Shown: positions 11,301 through 20,646, counted from the stretch's first letter. The stretch: 27,500 nt of DNA from Halisarca cf. caerulea (GCA_963170055.1 CAUJGJ010000001.1:615001-642500), one strand, 5' to 3'. Notes: generated by a model from the sequence alone, not told the origin. A program made the numbers and translations.

Positions 11301-14300
11301 ATAGACTCTCTATACTACGTACGTAGTATAGAGTGTCTATGGTATTATCACCAGTCATAATAATTATTATAGAGTGAAATTAAAGGTAGAGTGTGTATAT
11401 TTTAAGTGCCATATGGAAGCAAATGATGGTCAGTACCGCTTAATTGCACAACAAAGGCACTTTTGAGTACTGAGTTTGACCTGACCACTTTTGGAGGGCT
11501 TCCTCTGAGCTTATTTTTATTATTATCACTATTATAATACTTTACAGTCACATTGTGACTGATGGACTGAACACCAACTAGTGGTGTAGCCAGCAGTTAC
11601 TGTAATAAAAATAAAAGTGATGTAGGTTGTGGTGAAATAGGATAAAACTTATTTGAAACAGAGGGAGATAAAGGCGCAAAATGAATATGCATGTTCGTGA
11701 GCTATTAAAGAGTGAAGCACGTAATTTTATCCGGGATGAGGTTGATTGTGATAGTGAAAAGGGTGATTATATTAAAAGTATGTAATCAAAATGTGAAGTG
11801 TGAGCTCTCATAAATACAGAAAGGGAATTAAAGGTGGGCAGTGGGATGAGTAATGTGACAGGATGGGCAGGAACAGATAAAATGAAAGATACAAGTGATC
11901 TCAGGATTAAAGTATAATAAGAAATGATGCCATAGATAATCAGTTACTTGAGATTTTAAGGTAGCATAGGACTTTAATAAATCACTTTCGGGCAATGAGT
12001 TCCACAATTTGACTAGTCAGTGAAAAAGTAATGCCTGTTTGCTGAGGTGTGGGTGGGGTGGTAGACTAGTTTCCTTTTGGGTGCTGCTTGTGTGTTTGAT
12101 GTATCGAATGATATAATACTGTACAATCATCAGGGTTTCATTTAGGGGGGGGGGGGGGCGGGGGGCATTCGCCCCCCCTTGCCAAAATCTCGCCCCCCTT
12201 GGAAATTAGGTTAGCCTTATTTTTGTTAAAGAGGTAAATTTGAATACAGAACTGAACTCAGCACAAATAAGGAGTATAGAAGGAGAATGTAGTGTTTAAA
12301 ACCTAAACAGCTGTTCTTCTATCTTTTCTGTTCCACATATCTACAATCTCTTCAAGGTCAAGGAGTAATTCTGTGGCACAATCAACCCTGAATGGTCCAA
12401 AAAGGCCTCAGATACCACCGTATATAACCTAAAAACTCAAATTTTTCCTGGGGGAGCATGCCCCCAGACCCCCCTAGCTATATATGTACCCCTACAACTT
12501 TACTACGTACATATCCGCACATCCTTACATCACTGCACTGCATGTGTAGACATTATGATACCATGTGCATACATATGAAACTACCAACATGTCTTGCACA
12601 GCAGACATGAACTGTGATACTGAAGCTTCCCCCCCAAAAAAGTTAATCGTAGATAGAACCCTGATATTATACAGGGTTTCTTTTAGGGGGGGGCAGGGGT
12701 GGGCATTCGCCCCCCCCTTGGAAATTTCTTGCCCCCCCCTTGAAAATTTGGGATGGTAATATTTTATAAGTTGTAATGTTAATATTTTTGTTTAAGTAGG
12801 ATCATTACAATGATATCCATATACGTATAAACACCTTGTCTATAGTTTCTGATCTTGACACTATCGGAATTCTCTCTGCTAGGATTGTGTAATTGCCTTA
12901 TAACCCATCCATTACAGGAAATTGTGTCTCTGTTTGTTTCCCCTACACAGTAGCATGAGATAGAGACTAATTTCCTGTCATCTTAAAATTTGTGCCATAT
13001 GGCAGTGACCATGTACGTACCTCTGCTTATCACTTAAGGAAACTTGTATAGGTTGAAGATGTTGTCAGGTGGATTATGAAGAAATCTCTCCGTATAACAG
13101 CTGTATTCTATTTAGTGGCTAAGACATAGGCTTGAGGGCTGTATGGCATATAAAATGCACTTGCCCTTGGGCACTGGGTACTCGAGGGTGAGTGCATTGA
13201 TCTGCCACACAGCCAGAGTGCCAATATATCTTAACCATTTAGGGTTCTATCCATAGGGGGAGGGAAGCTTCTACCCCAAAAAGATCAAACTGTATATAGT
13301 ACAAATTACTATAGAGAAGGCTCTACTTGAATGTCAATATCAACCTTCAATGGTCCAAAATGGCCTCAAATACTACCTTATATAACCTAAAAACTCAAAT
13401 TTTCCCTGGGGGAGAATACCCCCAGACCCCCCTAGTTACATCACTGCACTGCATGTGTTTATAGACATCTAGGATGTCATGTATGTACACATCTGCCTCC
13501 TTCCACTTCTTAGTTGAACATTTGTTATTGGCCCCATGATCATTATCCGGAAAGAAAAGAACTGCTACATAGATACAAAAGATGCTATACATGACTGTCC
13601 ATCACAGATAATATACATGGATGCTCTATATCACAGCATGCCTGCATATGCTATACCGTATATCAGGAAATATTGGCGACATTTTTAAATTGGCGGTTTG
13701 GCAGTCATGATCAAAATCGCCAAATTTCTATCACCAAATTCATATAAACCTACTTACTATGCTTTGTCCTTGCTGTGCAACTGCCAAATTTAATTTTCGC
13801 CAATATTTCCAGATATACGGTAATCTATAATGCTTTAGACTTGCCCCCCACATATTCTTCATGGCTAAATTTGCCCCCCCTTGACACATTTCCTGAAAGA
13901 AACCCTGTTATACAATGTCATAAGTGCTTAGTGTGTCAGATCAGCACTAGAAATCGGGTCATCTCATCTGATCATGTCATTTGAGAACCACAAATGAGTC
14001 TGAAAATACACCTCTTAGGATATAAATTCAAAATGCCCCCATACCCTCCTAGAAGGCGCGCTATCGCGCGCACTCCCTTTGCCCCCCCATGTTTTTCGTA
14101 AGTACCGTTTTGCCCCCCCCTTGCCCATTTTTCTAAATGAAACCCTGATCATAAATATTCATATTATCAGGCAGATTTTTGGAGACATTTGATGATAAAG
14201 TGAATGTCTTGTAGTATCAAATAGTACATCAGAGGAAGGTGATTGCATAGAATAAGCCGATTTTTATAGTCCAGAATAAATTTGGTGGCTTGTTGCTGTA

Positions 14301-15164
14301 CATTTTCTAGGACAGTGATGTCCTTTCTTAATAGCGGTCTCCAGAGCTGGCTACAATAAGTCATTTTGGATCGGACCAGTGATACGTATAGCGACTTCCT
14401 TACAACGAGGGTAAAAGACGAAATGTAAATACAGCGTCTAATGTAATTGAGGGAACAACATACGCTAAAGCAGATGACTGAGATGTGCTGCGACAAGAAA
14501 GCATAGTTGTTACAATGATCCCAAAATCATATTGTTTGTAAGCAGATTTGATCAGATTCTGTTGATTGTTGATAAAGTAGGTAAGATTTTGTGATTCCAT
14601 ACTGGTGAGTGAGAATTGTATACATGCACATTTCGATTCATTGAAGGGCAGTTTCCATTTCTGGCATCATTTAACAACAATTTAAACAAAAGTTGTACAA
14701 CCATAGATAATATCTATGTTATAACCTAATATTTCCTTAGTTTAGACGCTTTCTAGCCCTTCTTTTCGCCGATTACATACGAGGTAGACTTGTACGTATA
14801 TCATACCATTATGGAAAGCCCGAGGGACAGCCATACATATTATATTATTTATTGTATATCCTTGTGTGGCTTGTTGAATAATTATGTGGTTTCTCACAAA
14901 TATAAATGACATCACCCGTTTCAAGCCGCCATTTCCTGCAGTTGTACAAATAATGGTAACTTAATTTCGGAGGGCATCAATTGCAACTTATATTATTTTG
15001 AAGTCTTCATTTCGTACTTAGCATATAGACGTATCAATGTATGGGTATATCTATAAACTCACCTCCGAACGCCCAATGCTCCTTCTAACTCTCGCTCCGA
15101 CTCCTTCCGCCTGCTCTACTGAAAGCACTTTTTTAGACACTACTCGTGACACCAGATTAGCCAT
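4110..15164 (-). CDS. PIR: Pirin (iron-binding bicupin protein), complete, 8 exons
   Basis: Pirin is a bicupin Fe-binding protein; in animals it is nuclear and acts as a redox-dependent NF-kB co-regulator, and some homologues have quercetinase activity. Exons on the minus strand: 15164-15063, 9819-9727, 8003-7923, 7575-7474, 7299-7195, 7119-6907, 5887-5821, 4228-4110. All junctions are GT-AG and the phases join to 293 codons, against 290 in human pirin. Visible landmarks are [13 protein letters not shown] (residues 20-32), [11 protein letters not shown] (37-47), the metal ligands H58 and H60 in [12 protein letters not shown]102 and E104 in [18 protein letters not shown], the second cupin ([24 protein letters not shown]), [18 protein letters not shown] and a C-terminal helix ending [10 protein letters not shown]. 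The four Fe ligands correspond to human H56, H58, H101 and E103. I chose the start at 15164 because it fits the family length; an in-frame ATG at 15242 would add 26 residues. It is downstream of, and in tandem with, the membrane-protein gene. Confidence 0.97.
4116..4121 (-). promoter_or_regulatory. AATAAA poly(A) signal overlapping the last pirin codons
   Basis: Read on the minus strand, AATAAA sits within the Gly-Asn-Lys-Gln-stop codons of pirin (stop at 4110-4112). No other perfect AATAAA was seen in the next ~150 bp of the minus strand. If used, the 3' UTR would be only a few tens of bases long. Confidence 0.35.
5064..5168 (-). repeat. tRNA-derived SINE-like repeat, degenerate
   Basis: On the minus strand the sequence GGGGGTGCAGGTAGCTCAGTT is followed by CGTTAGCACAGG. 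It has the RNA polymerase III A-box form TAGCTCAGTT, and the same GGGGTGC...GCTCA start appears at 24122 and 27060. A B-box is not clear and the 3' acceptor complement is lost. I infer a SINE from the three related copies. Confidence 0.55.
5291..5369. repeat. Compound (GC)n(AC)n microsatellite
   Basis: About 18 bp of alternating GC run directly into about 58 bp of alternating AC, giving almost 80 bp of uninterrupted purine-pyrimidine alternation inside pirin intron 7. Such tracts are known to favour Z-DNA. Confidence 0.95.
5888..6906 (-). other. Pirin intron 6, no further feature recognised
   Basis: This gap of about 1 kb separates the exon ending in the second-cupin FENN from the exon starting SKDILHF. 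It includes a short perfect palindrome GCCACTATAGTGGC near 6454 and AT-rich sequence. Open frames in it show no family resemblance. Confidence 0.7.
8004..9726 (-). other. Pirin intron 2 with transposon-like and coding-like debris
   Basis: Around 8180-8260 and 8860-8935 are fragments with CAGTGAAACCTCACTCACTT and TTCCCTCAC words, probably one old repeat split by an insertion. The block ending near 8843 (AAAATTCCCCGCTATATGGTA) looks like a MITE end whose partner is degraded. At 9039-9350 are plus-strand coding-like pieces described in the findings. Confidence 0.5.
10406..10553 (-). mobile_element. LINE C-terminal fragment (copy 2)
   Basis: Minus-strand translation gives [18 protein letters not shown], then [12 protein letters not shown], ending at a stop at 10406-10408. 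This matches position by position the end of the LINE at 11828 ([20 protein letters not shown] ... [10 protein letters not shown]). Both show the N.LP..DL....T.IK pattern followed by HF...FNP that I recognise from the C-terminal tails of LINE polymerases. Only this short tail is preserved. Confidence 0.65.
11199..11294. mobile_element. Palindromic MITE, family A copy 1
   Basis: Near-perfect inverted arms from TAGTCTGGTGTTGCAGACCC to GGATTGGCAACACCAGACTA with a tiny loop (about GGGGGGCACTCCCC). The ends GTCTGG...CCAGAC are flanked by TA on both sides. Unlike the other copies, this one has no CRE-like word in its centre. It lies in pirin intron 1. Confidence 0.9.
12672..13907. mobile_element. 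Non-autonomous DNA transposon, family B inner copy
   Basis: The TIRs are CAGGGTTTCTTTTAG (12672) and CTGAAAGAAACCCTG (ending 13907), flanked by the 5-bp direct repeat TTATA (12667-12671, 13908-13912). It belongs to the same family as the outer element: both share a segment TATAACCTAAAAACTCAAAT followed by CCTGGGGGAG and CCCCCAGACCCCCCTAG (12421-12478 and 13379-13436), in the same orientation. No transposase frame is visible. Confidence 0.85.
13654..13822. mobile_element. Small MITE, family C
   Basis: A 169-bp element with TIRs TACCGTATATCAGGAAATAT and ATATTTCCAGATATACGGTA that continue into TTGGCGA / TCGCCAA. It has no coding capacity and lies inside the inner family B copy. Confidence 0.85.
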
Positions 15165-15242
15165 TTCAGTACTGAATTTCTTTTCAACAGTAGTGGAATA
15201 TATCACAAGGACCAAAAAACAAACAGCGAAATGACTATACAT
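15164..15242 (-). other. Alternative upstream start of pirin with hydrophobic leader
   Basis: An in-frame ATG at 15242 lies 26 codons before the family-like start at 15164 with no stop between. The added residues are MYSHFAVCFLVLVIYSTTV followed by EKKFSTE, a hydrophobic stretch like a signal peptide or mitochondrial leader. A two-codon upstream ORF (ATG GAT TGA) ends on the TGATG that includes this ATG. Confidence 0.4.
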
Positions 15243-15313
15243 CAATCCATAGCGACCGGCAGGGATTTAGCAGCATTTTATAAGACGGCCGCTCACGACT
15301 TTTGCGTGATTCG

Positions 15314-15321
15314 TGACGTCA
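15314..15321. promoter_or_regulatory. CRE octamer TGACGTCA upstream of pirin
   Basis: A perfect palindromic TGACGTCA lies 150 bp upstream of the pirin ATG and 69 bp from the MITE copy. It matches the CREB/ATF consensus; its function is inferred only from sequence and position. Confidence 0.5.
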
Positions 15322-15389
15322 GGTGTCACGAAGCATTCGTGTCGCTCGATGGTGTGCCGTGATATTTCATACTCAACCTACGTCATTGA

Positions 15390-15493
15390 TAGTCTGGCGT
15401 TGCCGACCCAATTCTCGCTCGGCCATTTTCGGGGACGGTGACGTTAGTCCCCGAAAATGGCCGAGCGAGAATTGGGTCGGCAACGCCAGACTA
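15390..15493. mobile_element. Palindromic MITE, family A copy 2
   Basis: Perfect or near-perfect inverted arms of about 45 bp (TAGTCTGGCGTTGCCGACCC ... GGGTCGGCAACGCCAGACTA) around a short centre holding TGACGTTA. A 13-bp direct repeat TACGTCATTGATA flanks the GTCTGG...CCAGAC core exactly. It lies about 230 bp upstream of the pirin start codon. Confidence 0.95.
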
Positions 15494-15675
15494 CGTCATT
15501 GATACTCGACCGTAGGGTGCTGTGATCGTGTATGGTACTGAAATCAATGCAATCCATTTCTACAATAAACTCATTTGGCAATATATACCATCAGATAATA
15601 GCAGATCGAGTCACAGAATGTGATGAAATACCATTACATCCCTGCACAAGACAAGTAAATTCACAATCTTTCAAA

Positions 15676-18600
15676 TCAGGAGTCTCTAAATTTCTGAAAT
15701 TCACCGAAAACTTGGCCTTTCTCAGGTATAGTGGTATCAAAGATGTAAGCACAAGCTGCACTTAGCAAAAACAAAAGGATGGCATCTAAGAAAAAAATGG
15801 ACAGTGGTAACTGGTTAACACAAAGTCGCTTAACAAGAAATATTGCAAGAACAGTTTCTGTGAACCAACTATATATAGAATGTACTATCTTTATACTTTT
15901 AACAAGAAATACTTTTAACAAGAACTAAATCTTAGTGCACCCTGGGTTTCTCCTTAACCAGTTTCCACTGCATACTGACCAAAATGAAACTGACTACAAT
16001 GACATGTACTATATAATGCATACTTAATTTACTACTAGTCTAACCAAATCAATGTAACTCCAAGAGGCAAGCCCAATTCCCAACTGCCCATGATTTCAGA
16101 AGGAGAGTGAAATGCCTCTAATCTGCTGTATCTGAAAATACTTGTGATGCCCTGAAAAATATTTACTGTATGATAAAAGGGATATTTTTCCTGATAAATT
16201 TGTCTTACAGTGAAGTTTGGTGATTATTTGGTGCCATTCCAGTTGAAATTATTAAAATCATTCGGCAAAGGGATGTATGATTGACACAGGACCATGCAAA
16301 AGGGCTTTATCAAAAAGTATCCTCCAAAAACACTTGGAACAAGGGTAAGTTGTGAAACAGGCACAGGGCGAGGTAGGGCAAAGGGCAAGACGGGCATATG
16401 ACAACACATACATGAAGCTAGACAGAGTTTAGTTGGACTGAGTGCACACTGTGCAAATTCCTACATCCTGCATATGCATATGTGCGGGATGTAGGAATTT
16501 GCAGTGTGCACTCAGTCCAACTAAACTCTGTCTAGCTCCATGTACGTACAGTGGAACCTGCCTAATCCAGCACCTCTATAAACCAGCATTCTCCTAAAAT
16601 GGGTCAAGGTTCTCTGGCACTAACCATTTATTTACCATACAAACTGACCTCTATAATCCAGCAACCTGCTAATCCAGCACTGTTTTGCATTCCCCAATGG
16701 GTGCCAGATTAGACAGGTTTCACTGTATAGCCCTATGCTCGTCTAGCCCTATGCCCGTCTTGCTCTTTGTCCCACCTAGTTCTATACCTGTTTCACAACT
16801 TATTCTTATATATTACAGTACTTTCCTATCATCAGCCTTGGTTTCAACTTACACAAAGAGAAGTATCTACAGTACTTTTGAAAAGTGAAAAGTGTCCTGC
16901 TAATTGTTACATTCGGCAGCTCAAACTCATAGACAGTAGTTGGCAACTATGGACACATGTGATAGTCTCCACAAATAGGATAGCAACATGCACACATACA
17001 CAACACTTCGAGAAAGGGATCAGATGGGAATTGCATAAAACTTACAGACTGTTATCTTTTGGAAGAAGCTGTGGTATTCATGATCTTCTGCAGCAAGCAT
17101 CTCCACTGCAGCTTGTTTCCGCATGGTTTCACGGTCAACATCCTCACTTACAAACAAATGAGCAAAAGTATCCCTTGACTGCTTGCGAGGAGTTGGCAAC
17201 TTATTCATTATTCTTCCCAGAAAGAAAGTATGATGGTGAAAACTGCTCATGGGCACATTGCCCAAACACCATGTTCGAATGCCAACAGCCACTGCCAACA
17301 CTGACAAAAGAAGCAACCAAAAGTTGTACGAAACAGACAGCCAAACAAAAAATGAATAAGAAAGGGCAAAGTACACCAAAAAACCAATTGAAAGAAGGTA
17401 ATGCGGCTGCAAGCACACTCTGGAACAGAGAAGAGGCCATGCTGACATGACATACAGTACACATGTAATACCCCCTAAGTATCCTGGGAGTGAATCCATG
17501 AAACAGAAAGCCCCACAAGCAATACTAGCAATAACACACCAAACAAAATGGCCAACAAAGTAATCCTCATCTGAAAGTACAACTAAGGTACATAGGCAAA
17601 GAAATAGAACAAAGACACTTTGGAGTGGTTCAGTAAATTCTATTGAGCTCACAGAATTTATCAGGCCAAAATGACCTAACAGTACGTGTGTAAGAAAGAG
17701 CAAAGCACCAAAGGCTACACTTGTTGATACCACTCCTGGAAGGAACAGTGAATTGTCACAATCTAATGTCATGTTCACTGTTGGTGTTTCTTGTTCACTC
17801 CACCACATGTGCCACACACAAAGACATGCTATGGATAAGATCAAACATTCTTCTGTCAGATTTTGTGGCAACACAGATACACCAAAAAGTTTTAAAATCA
17901 GAAGGAAGCAATATCCCAGTAAGTGGCAGTAAACTTTTCTAAACCTGTGGAAGAATAGAAAGTGAATACAGTTTTCAATTCATTACATCAAAAGTACACT
18001 TCAAATGTACAATGCAAAAATAGTATCACTAGGAATATGACAACAGGCATCGCCATGTGGTTCACTCTAATAGCTACTGTACAAAGCCATGTATGGTTAA
18101 CGTACATAGTAACATACAGGTGGTAATGCTCACTCTACATACGTATCAGCCCATCAGGCAATCTGTACATCAAACTTTAACTTTCTTGCAGAGAAACTTA
18201 ATACGAAATACTTCAGGGGAAATTTTACACCTTGCAGATTCTACAGGTTTCGCAGGCCTAACTATTAGGAGGTTGTAATGTAGGCACCTAGAATATTCTT
18301 GAAGGAATCTGTCAACATTTTTGAAATGCATGCTGTGATCATAGTGCTACTACTAAACCACAGGTGGTATATTGTATAATTGCATAATAAATTTTCACCA
18401 TTTTCATCCTCAGTGCTCTCATGAAGCAGAACTATAACAACTTGAACAATAAGCTAAAATACAGTATCATCACGTTCACCCTAATTAACTACCAATCTTT
18501 GACTGGTCAGTATTAGTTCACCAAGCAAAATGGTGGGTATACAGTACAGTGTATTGACAAGACTAAGCAATACTTACTGGTCCAGACCTGAAACATTCCA

Positions 18601-20646
18601 CCATGATCCTGTAAGGCTCAGCATTGCAAAGAAATTACTCGCAGCCAAAACAAGAAGTGTAGTGAAGATACAAGGAGTACTTTTTGCGAACACTCCGACA
18701 AGAGAGAGTAAGCGAACAACAACAAGTGCATGTCTTGGAATAGGTAAGGTATTGACACAGTTTAGAATCAAAGGAGATAGCCAAACAAGAACAAAAGTAA
18801 GAAATACATCAGGCATGTGCTGCTTTTGGCTAAGCAGGAGAGTAATCACAAACTTCTGTACCACTGACCACCAAATGCAAGCTGAAGAGTAAGAAAAACA
18901 CAAGCAAGCATAATATACGTACATTAGGATGTAGGATTTCAAAAGTATAAACTAAATAAGCTCAAGAAATATTATGTCCTTTGGACAGTTAAGTAATAAG
19001 TACACAAGCATACATGTGTACATTGTACCACATACATAGGTAACCCCCCAAAAAAACATTCTTATAATGGCTCTAGGTTACACGAGTGAAAGCACGTATG
19101 TATGGATGTATTTTAGTTAATAAGAAAAAATTGGAGAGCATACATATTAATAGCTCACAGAGCAACGTCTCTACAGTACAACTCATTAACACAATAAATT
19201 TGAATCCCATTGATGTTACACACGACAGGCACTGAGTGTAAACCCAGTGCACCTGGGCATAACACTCCATAAGAGCCCTTTTTTTCAAAGACGTCACTAA
19301 ACTAGATTCGTTATCTGTGTTCCCTGACAACAGCAACAAAGCCAGCACAGCATACACTGAACAAACTTGAATAGATAGTCCTAATGTCCTTATGGGCATT
19401 TCCTGGTGGAAATCCAACTTCTACAATATTATCCATACATATATTGAGTGTCGTTTAAGTTGCTGTAGACATAACCTTGGCAGGCTGACAGGACACAAAG
19501 TAATATCGTAGATACTACGGCAATCTGTATTTCCTTGGAAAGTTAGAAATTTCCAATAACAATCCATTGCATACAAGCAGTGCATGTAGACACCGTTATG
19601 CGATAATTAGTCATGGCCAAAAATGGACCCCCGGACTATTTTTAGCCTGCCAAAAGTGGTCCTGTCAGACAAGTTTTGGTAGCCAAATGTGGTCCCCCTT
19701 AACCAAACTGGTCCTGGAGAGGTTCACCTTCAGGACAACTTCTGGCATGCCAAAACTAGTCTGAGGTACCACTTTTGACATTTAAAAGTATAACACTGGT
19801 ATACTGGCAAAGTAGTACATGCCAAGTGCACAGCCTGGAATGTACACTCAGCACTGCATGCATGCCACCTGTATGGTATCTGAATAGCAAATAATCAAGA
19901 TGGCGACGACCACGTTGGTGTTGAGTGAAGAGAACTGATGAGCTCTTAACAAGAAATAAAGATCCACTTGCATACACAGTCTATACAGGGGAGAGAGGGG
20001 AAGCTTCGAAAGTTCGCGAAGTTTTTTGAGGATTTAGTGGAAATTTAGAAGACGAAATGAGCAACGGGGACACAGAGGATTGCCAGCTGCCCTGCCGACT
20101 TAACCCTACTCGCAATTTGTGCTTCAAAGGGGCTTGCTGGTGCACAGAACTTTGTTCTCTCAGCCTTACCAGAGCCAATGGAAAGCTGCAGTGCCTGTAC
20201 CCAATCCACAGTCTGCAGCATAATTTGGGAACTCTGAGACCTGGGTATTTAAATCCTGTATTGGACTACTGTTATTGTCACATGCATAGTTGATTTTGTA
20301 CTGATCTTAGCAATACAGTAATGGGTTCTCTCCTCAAGTATGGATGAGGTACGAACACAAAACATTCATCATGCACCTCAAGCCCTAACTTACAATAAAA
20401 CACTTCAGCAGCTATGAGGGAGTACTTGCTTCCAATCTGCACTTCAGACGGTTCGCATCGCAATCCCTCAGACACTTCCAACTCTAATTCATCCAGTGCT
20501 TTACTGCTAATGATACTTTGTGCCCTGTGCCGAAAGGAAAGCCGTCCGGCAGAAGGTGATCGAACAAGGGGCTTTGGTACATTTGATCGTTTAACTGCTC
20601 CGGCATCTATGCCTCCAGATACTCGGGGGTTCGGAGCGGTAGCCAT
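15676..20646 (-). CDS. Polytopic membrane protein of unknown family, 6 exons, about 610 aa
   Basis: Proposed exons on the minus strand: 20646-20394, 19966-19869, 19420-19222, 18881-18578, 17944-17046, 15755-15676. Strong donors (GTAAGT after exons 1, 4 and 5) and strong acceptors (TTCTTACTCTTCAG for exon 4, TTCTTCCACAG for exon 5, TTTTTGCTAAGTGCAG for exon 6) support most junctions, and the phases fit. The start of exon 2 and the end of exon 3 use weaker signals and are tentative. The protein has a soluble Ser/Arg-rich N-terminus (about 95 residues), then roughly 12-14 hydrophobic segments (for example near 102-114, 135-149, 207-225, 235-249, 254-272, 293-310, 318-333, and a dense series in exon 5), and a hydrophilic tail of about 90 residues with MRKQAAVEML and a final QKFRDS. 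NLT, NMT and NES sequons lie in loops. I do not recognise the family. It is divergent from GALNS and in tandem with pirin. Confidence 0.7.
16341..16807. repeat. Large palindrome, right arm interrupted by a MITE
   Basis: The inner arms (16412-16470 and 16483-16543) match over about 60 bp, e.g. AAATTCCTACATCC against GGATGTAGGAATTT and CTAGACAGAGTTTAG against CTAAACTCTGTCTAG. The outer arms continue the match beyond the MITE: GTAAGTTGTGAAACAGG (16345) pairs with CCTGTTTCACAACTTA, and AAGACGGGCAT with ATGCCCGTCTT near 16751. Deleting 16547-16725 gives a more or less continuous right arm, so the palindrome is older than the MITE. Confidence 0.85.
16549..16725. mobile_element. pogo/Tigger-like MITE
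   Basis: A 177-bp element with TIRs CAGTGGAACCTGCCTAATCC and its imperfect complement ending AGATTAGACAGGTTTCACTG, flanked by TA on both sides. Inside are further CTAATCCAGCA and ATAATCCAGCA repeats. The TA duplication and CAGTG termini fit the Tc1/mariner-pogo group. Confidence 0.85.
17945..18577 (-). other. Intron 4 of the membrane-protein gene, no feature recognised
   Basis: About 630 bp of AT-rich sequence bounded by GTAAGT (18577) and TTCCACAG (17945). No repeat or gene was recognised. Confidence 0.7.
19421..19868 (-). repeat. Intron 2 of the membrane-protein gene with a degenerate repeat
   Basis: Between about 19616 and 19781 the words GCCAAAAGTGGTCCTG, GCCAAATGTGGTCCCC, ACCAAACTGGTCCTGG and, inverted, TACCACTTTTGAC recur. 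This looks like an old inverted-repeat transposon remnant, but the ends cannot be fixed. Confidence 0.45.
19981..20394. other. Intron 1 of the membrane-protein gene, repeat-like stretch
   Basis: Contains the word TTAACCCTACTCGC (near 20099), which recurs as CTAACCCTACTCGC near 24135, suggesting a shared dispersed repeat. A clear pyrimidine tract (minus strand CCCCTCTCTCCCCTGTATAG, about 19981-20000) lies just before the proposed exon 2. Confidence 0.4.

Larger units (their letters stand above)
12131..14147. mobile_element. Non-autonomous DNA transposon, family B outer copy
   Basis: The terminal inverted repeats are CAGGGTTTCATTTAG (12131) and CTAAATGAAACCCTG (ending 14147). They are flanked by the 5-bp direct repeat ATCAT at 12126-12130 and 14148-14152, which fits a target-site duplication. 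Long G runs and C runs lie just inside both ends. Without the inner copy it is about 780 bp and has no transposase. It sits inside the LINE at 11828-14668. Confidence 0.85.
11828..14668 (-). mobile_element. LINE remnant (copy 1), broken by a transposon nest
   Basis: Two pieces of one LINE ORF lie on the minus strand either side of the insertion nest at 12131-14147. The upstream piece (about 14668-14153) reads [15 protein letters not shown], then YDFGIIVT, a frameshift, [49 protein letters not shown]. The downstream piece (12125-11828) continues with NRHYFFTD, a frameshift, [26 protein letters not shown] and a Cys-rich end, with a stop at 11828-11830. This order is the familiar thumb-to-C-terminus of LINE polymerases. 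Frameshifts make it a pseudogene; removing the nest restores continuity. Confidence 0.75.
9820..15062 (-). other. Pirin intron 1, transposon-rich
   Basis: This 5.2-kb intron separates exon 1 (MANLVS ... IGRSE) from exon 2 (LRNLDPF ...). It contains two LINE C-terminal remnants, a palindromic MITE, and a nest of three DNA transposon-like elements, all listed separately. Outside these I see only AT-rich sequence. Confidence 0.85.
15165..15675 (-). promoter_or_regulatory. Pirin upstream region
   Basis: These 511 bp separate the pirin start from the stop codon of the upstream membrane-protein gene. They include a perfect CRE octamer, a second half-site context (GTGTCACG) and palindromic MITE copy 2. 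No TATA box at a convincing distance was found. Confidence 0.5.
15756..17045 (-). other. Last intron of the membrane-protein gene
   Basis: This 1.3-kb intron is dominated by an interrupted palindrome (16341-16807) with a MITE inside it. The plus-strand frame at 16767-17450 is the antisense of this intron and the next exon and is not a gene. Confidence 0.7.

Noticed and set aside
16767..17450. Plus-strand open frame of 227 codons
   Set aside because: It is the antisense of exon 5 of the membrane-protein gene, which has good splice sites and a hydrophobic pattern; the plus frame begins inside a repeat and has no recognisable content.
18530..18892. Plus-strand open frame of 120 codons
   Set aside because: Antisense shadow of exon 4 of the membrane-protein gene.
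19756..19977. Minus-strand frame reading through 19869 as an exon of the membrane-protein gene
   Set aside because: This frame would need phase 0 from exon 1, whose strong GTAAGT donor leaves phase 1. The alternative frame gives a membrane-like segment and a donor at 19868. The choice is not final without RNA data.
19981..20178. Minus-strand 65-codon frame as an additional exon
   Set aside because: It lies in sequence shared with a dispersed repeat near 24135 and no matching splice pair and phase was found.
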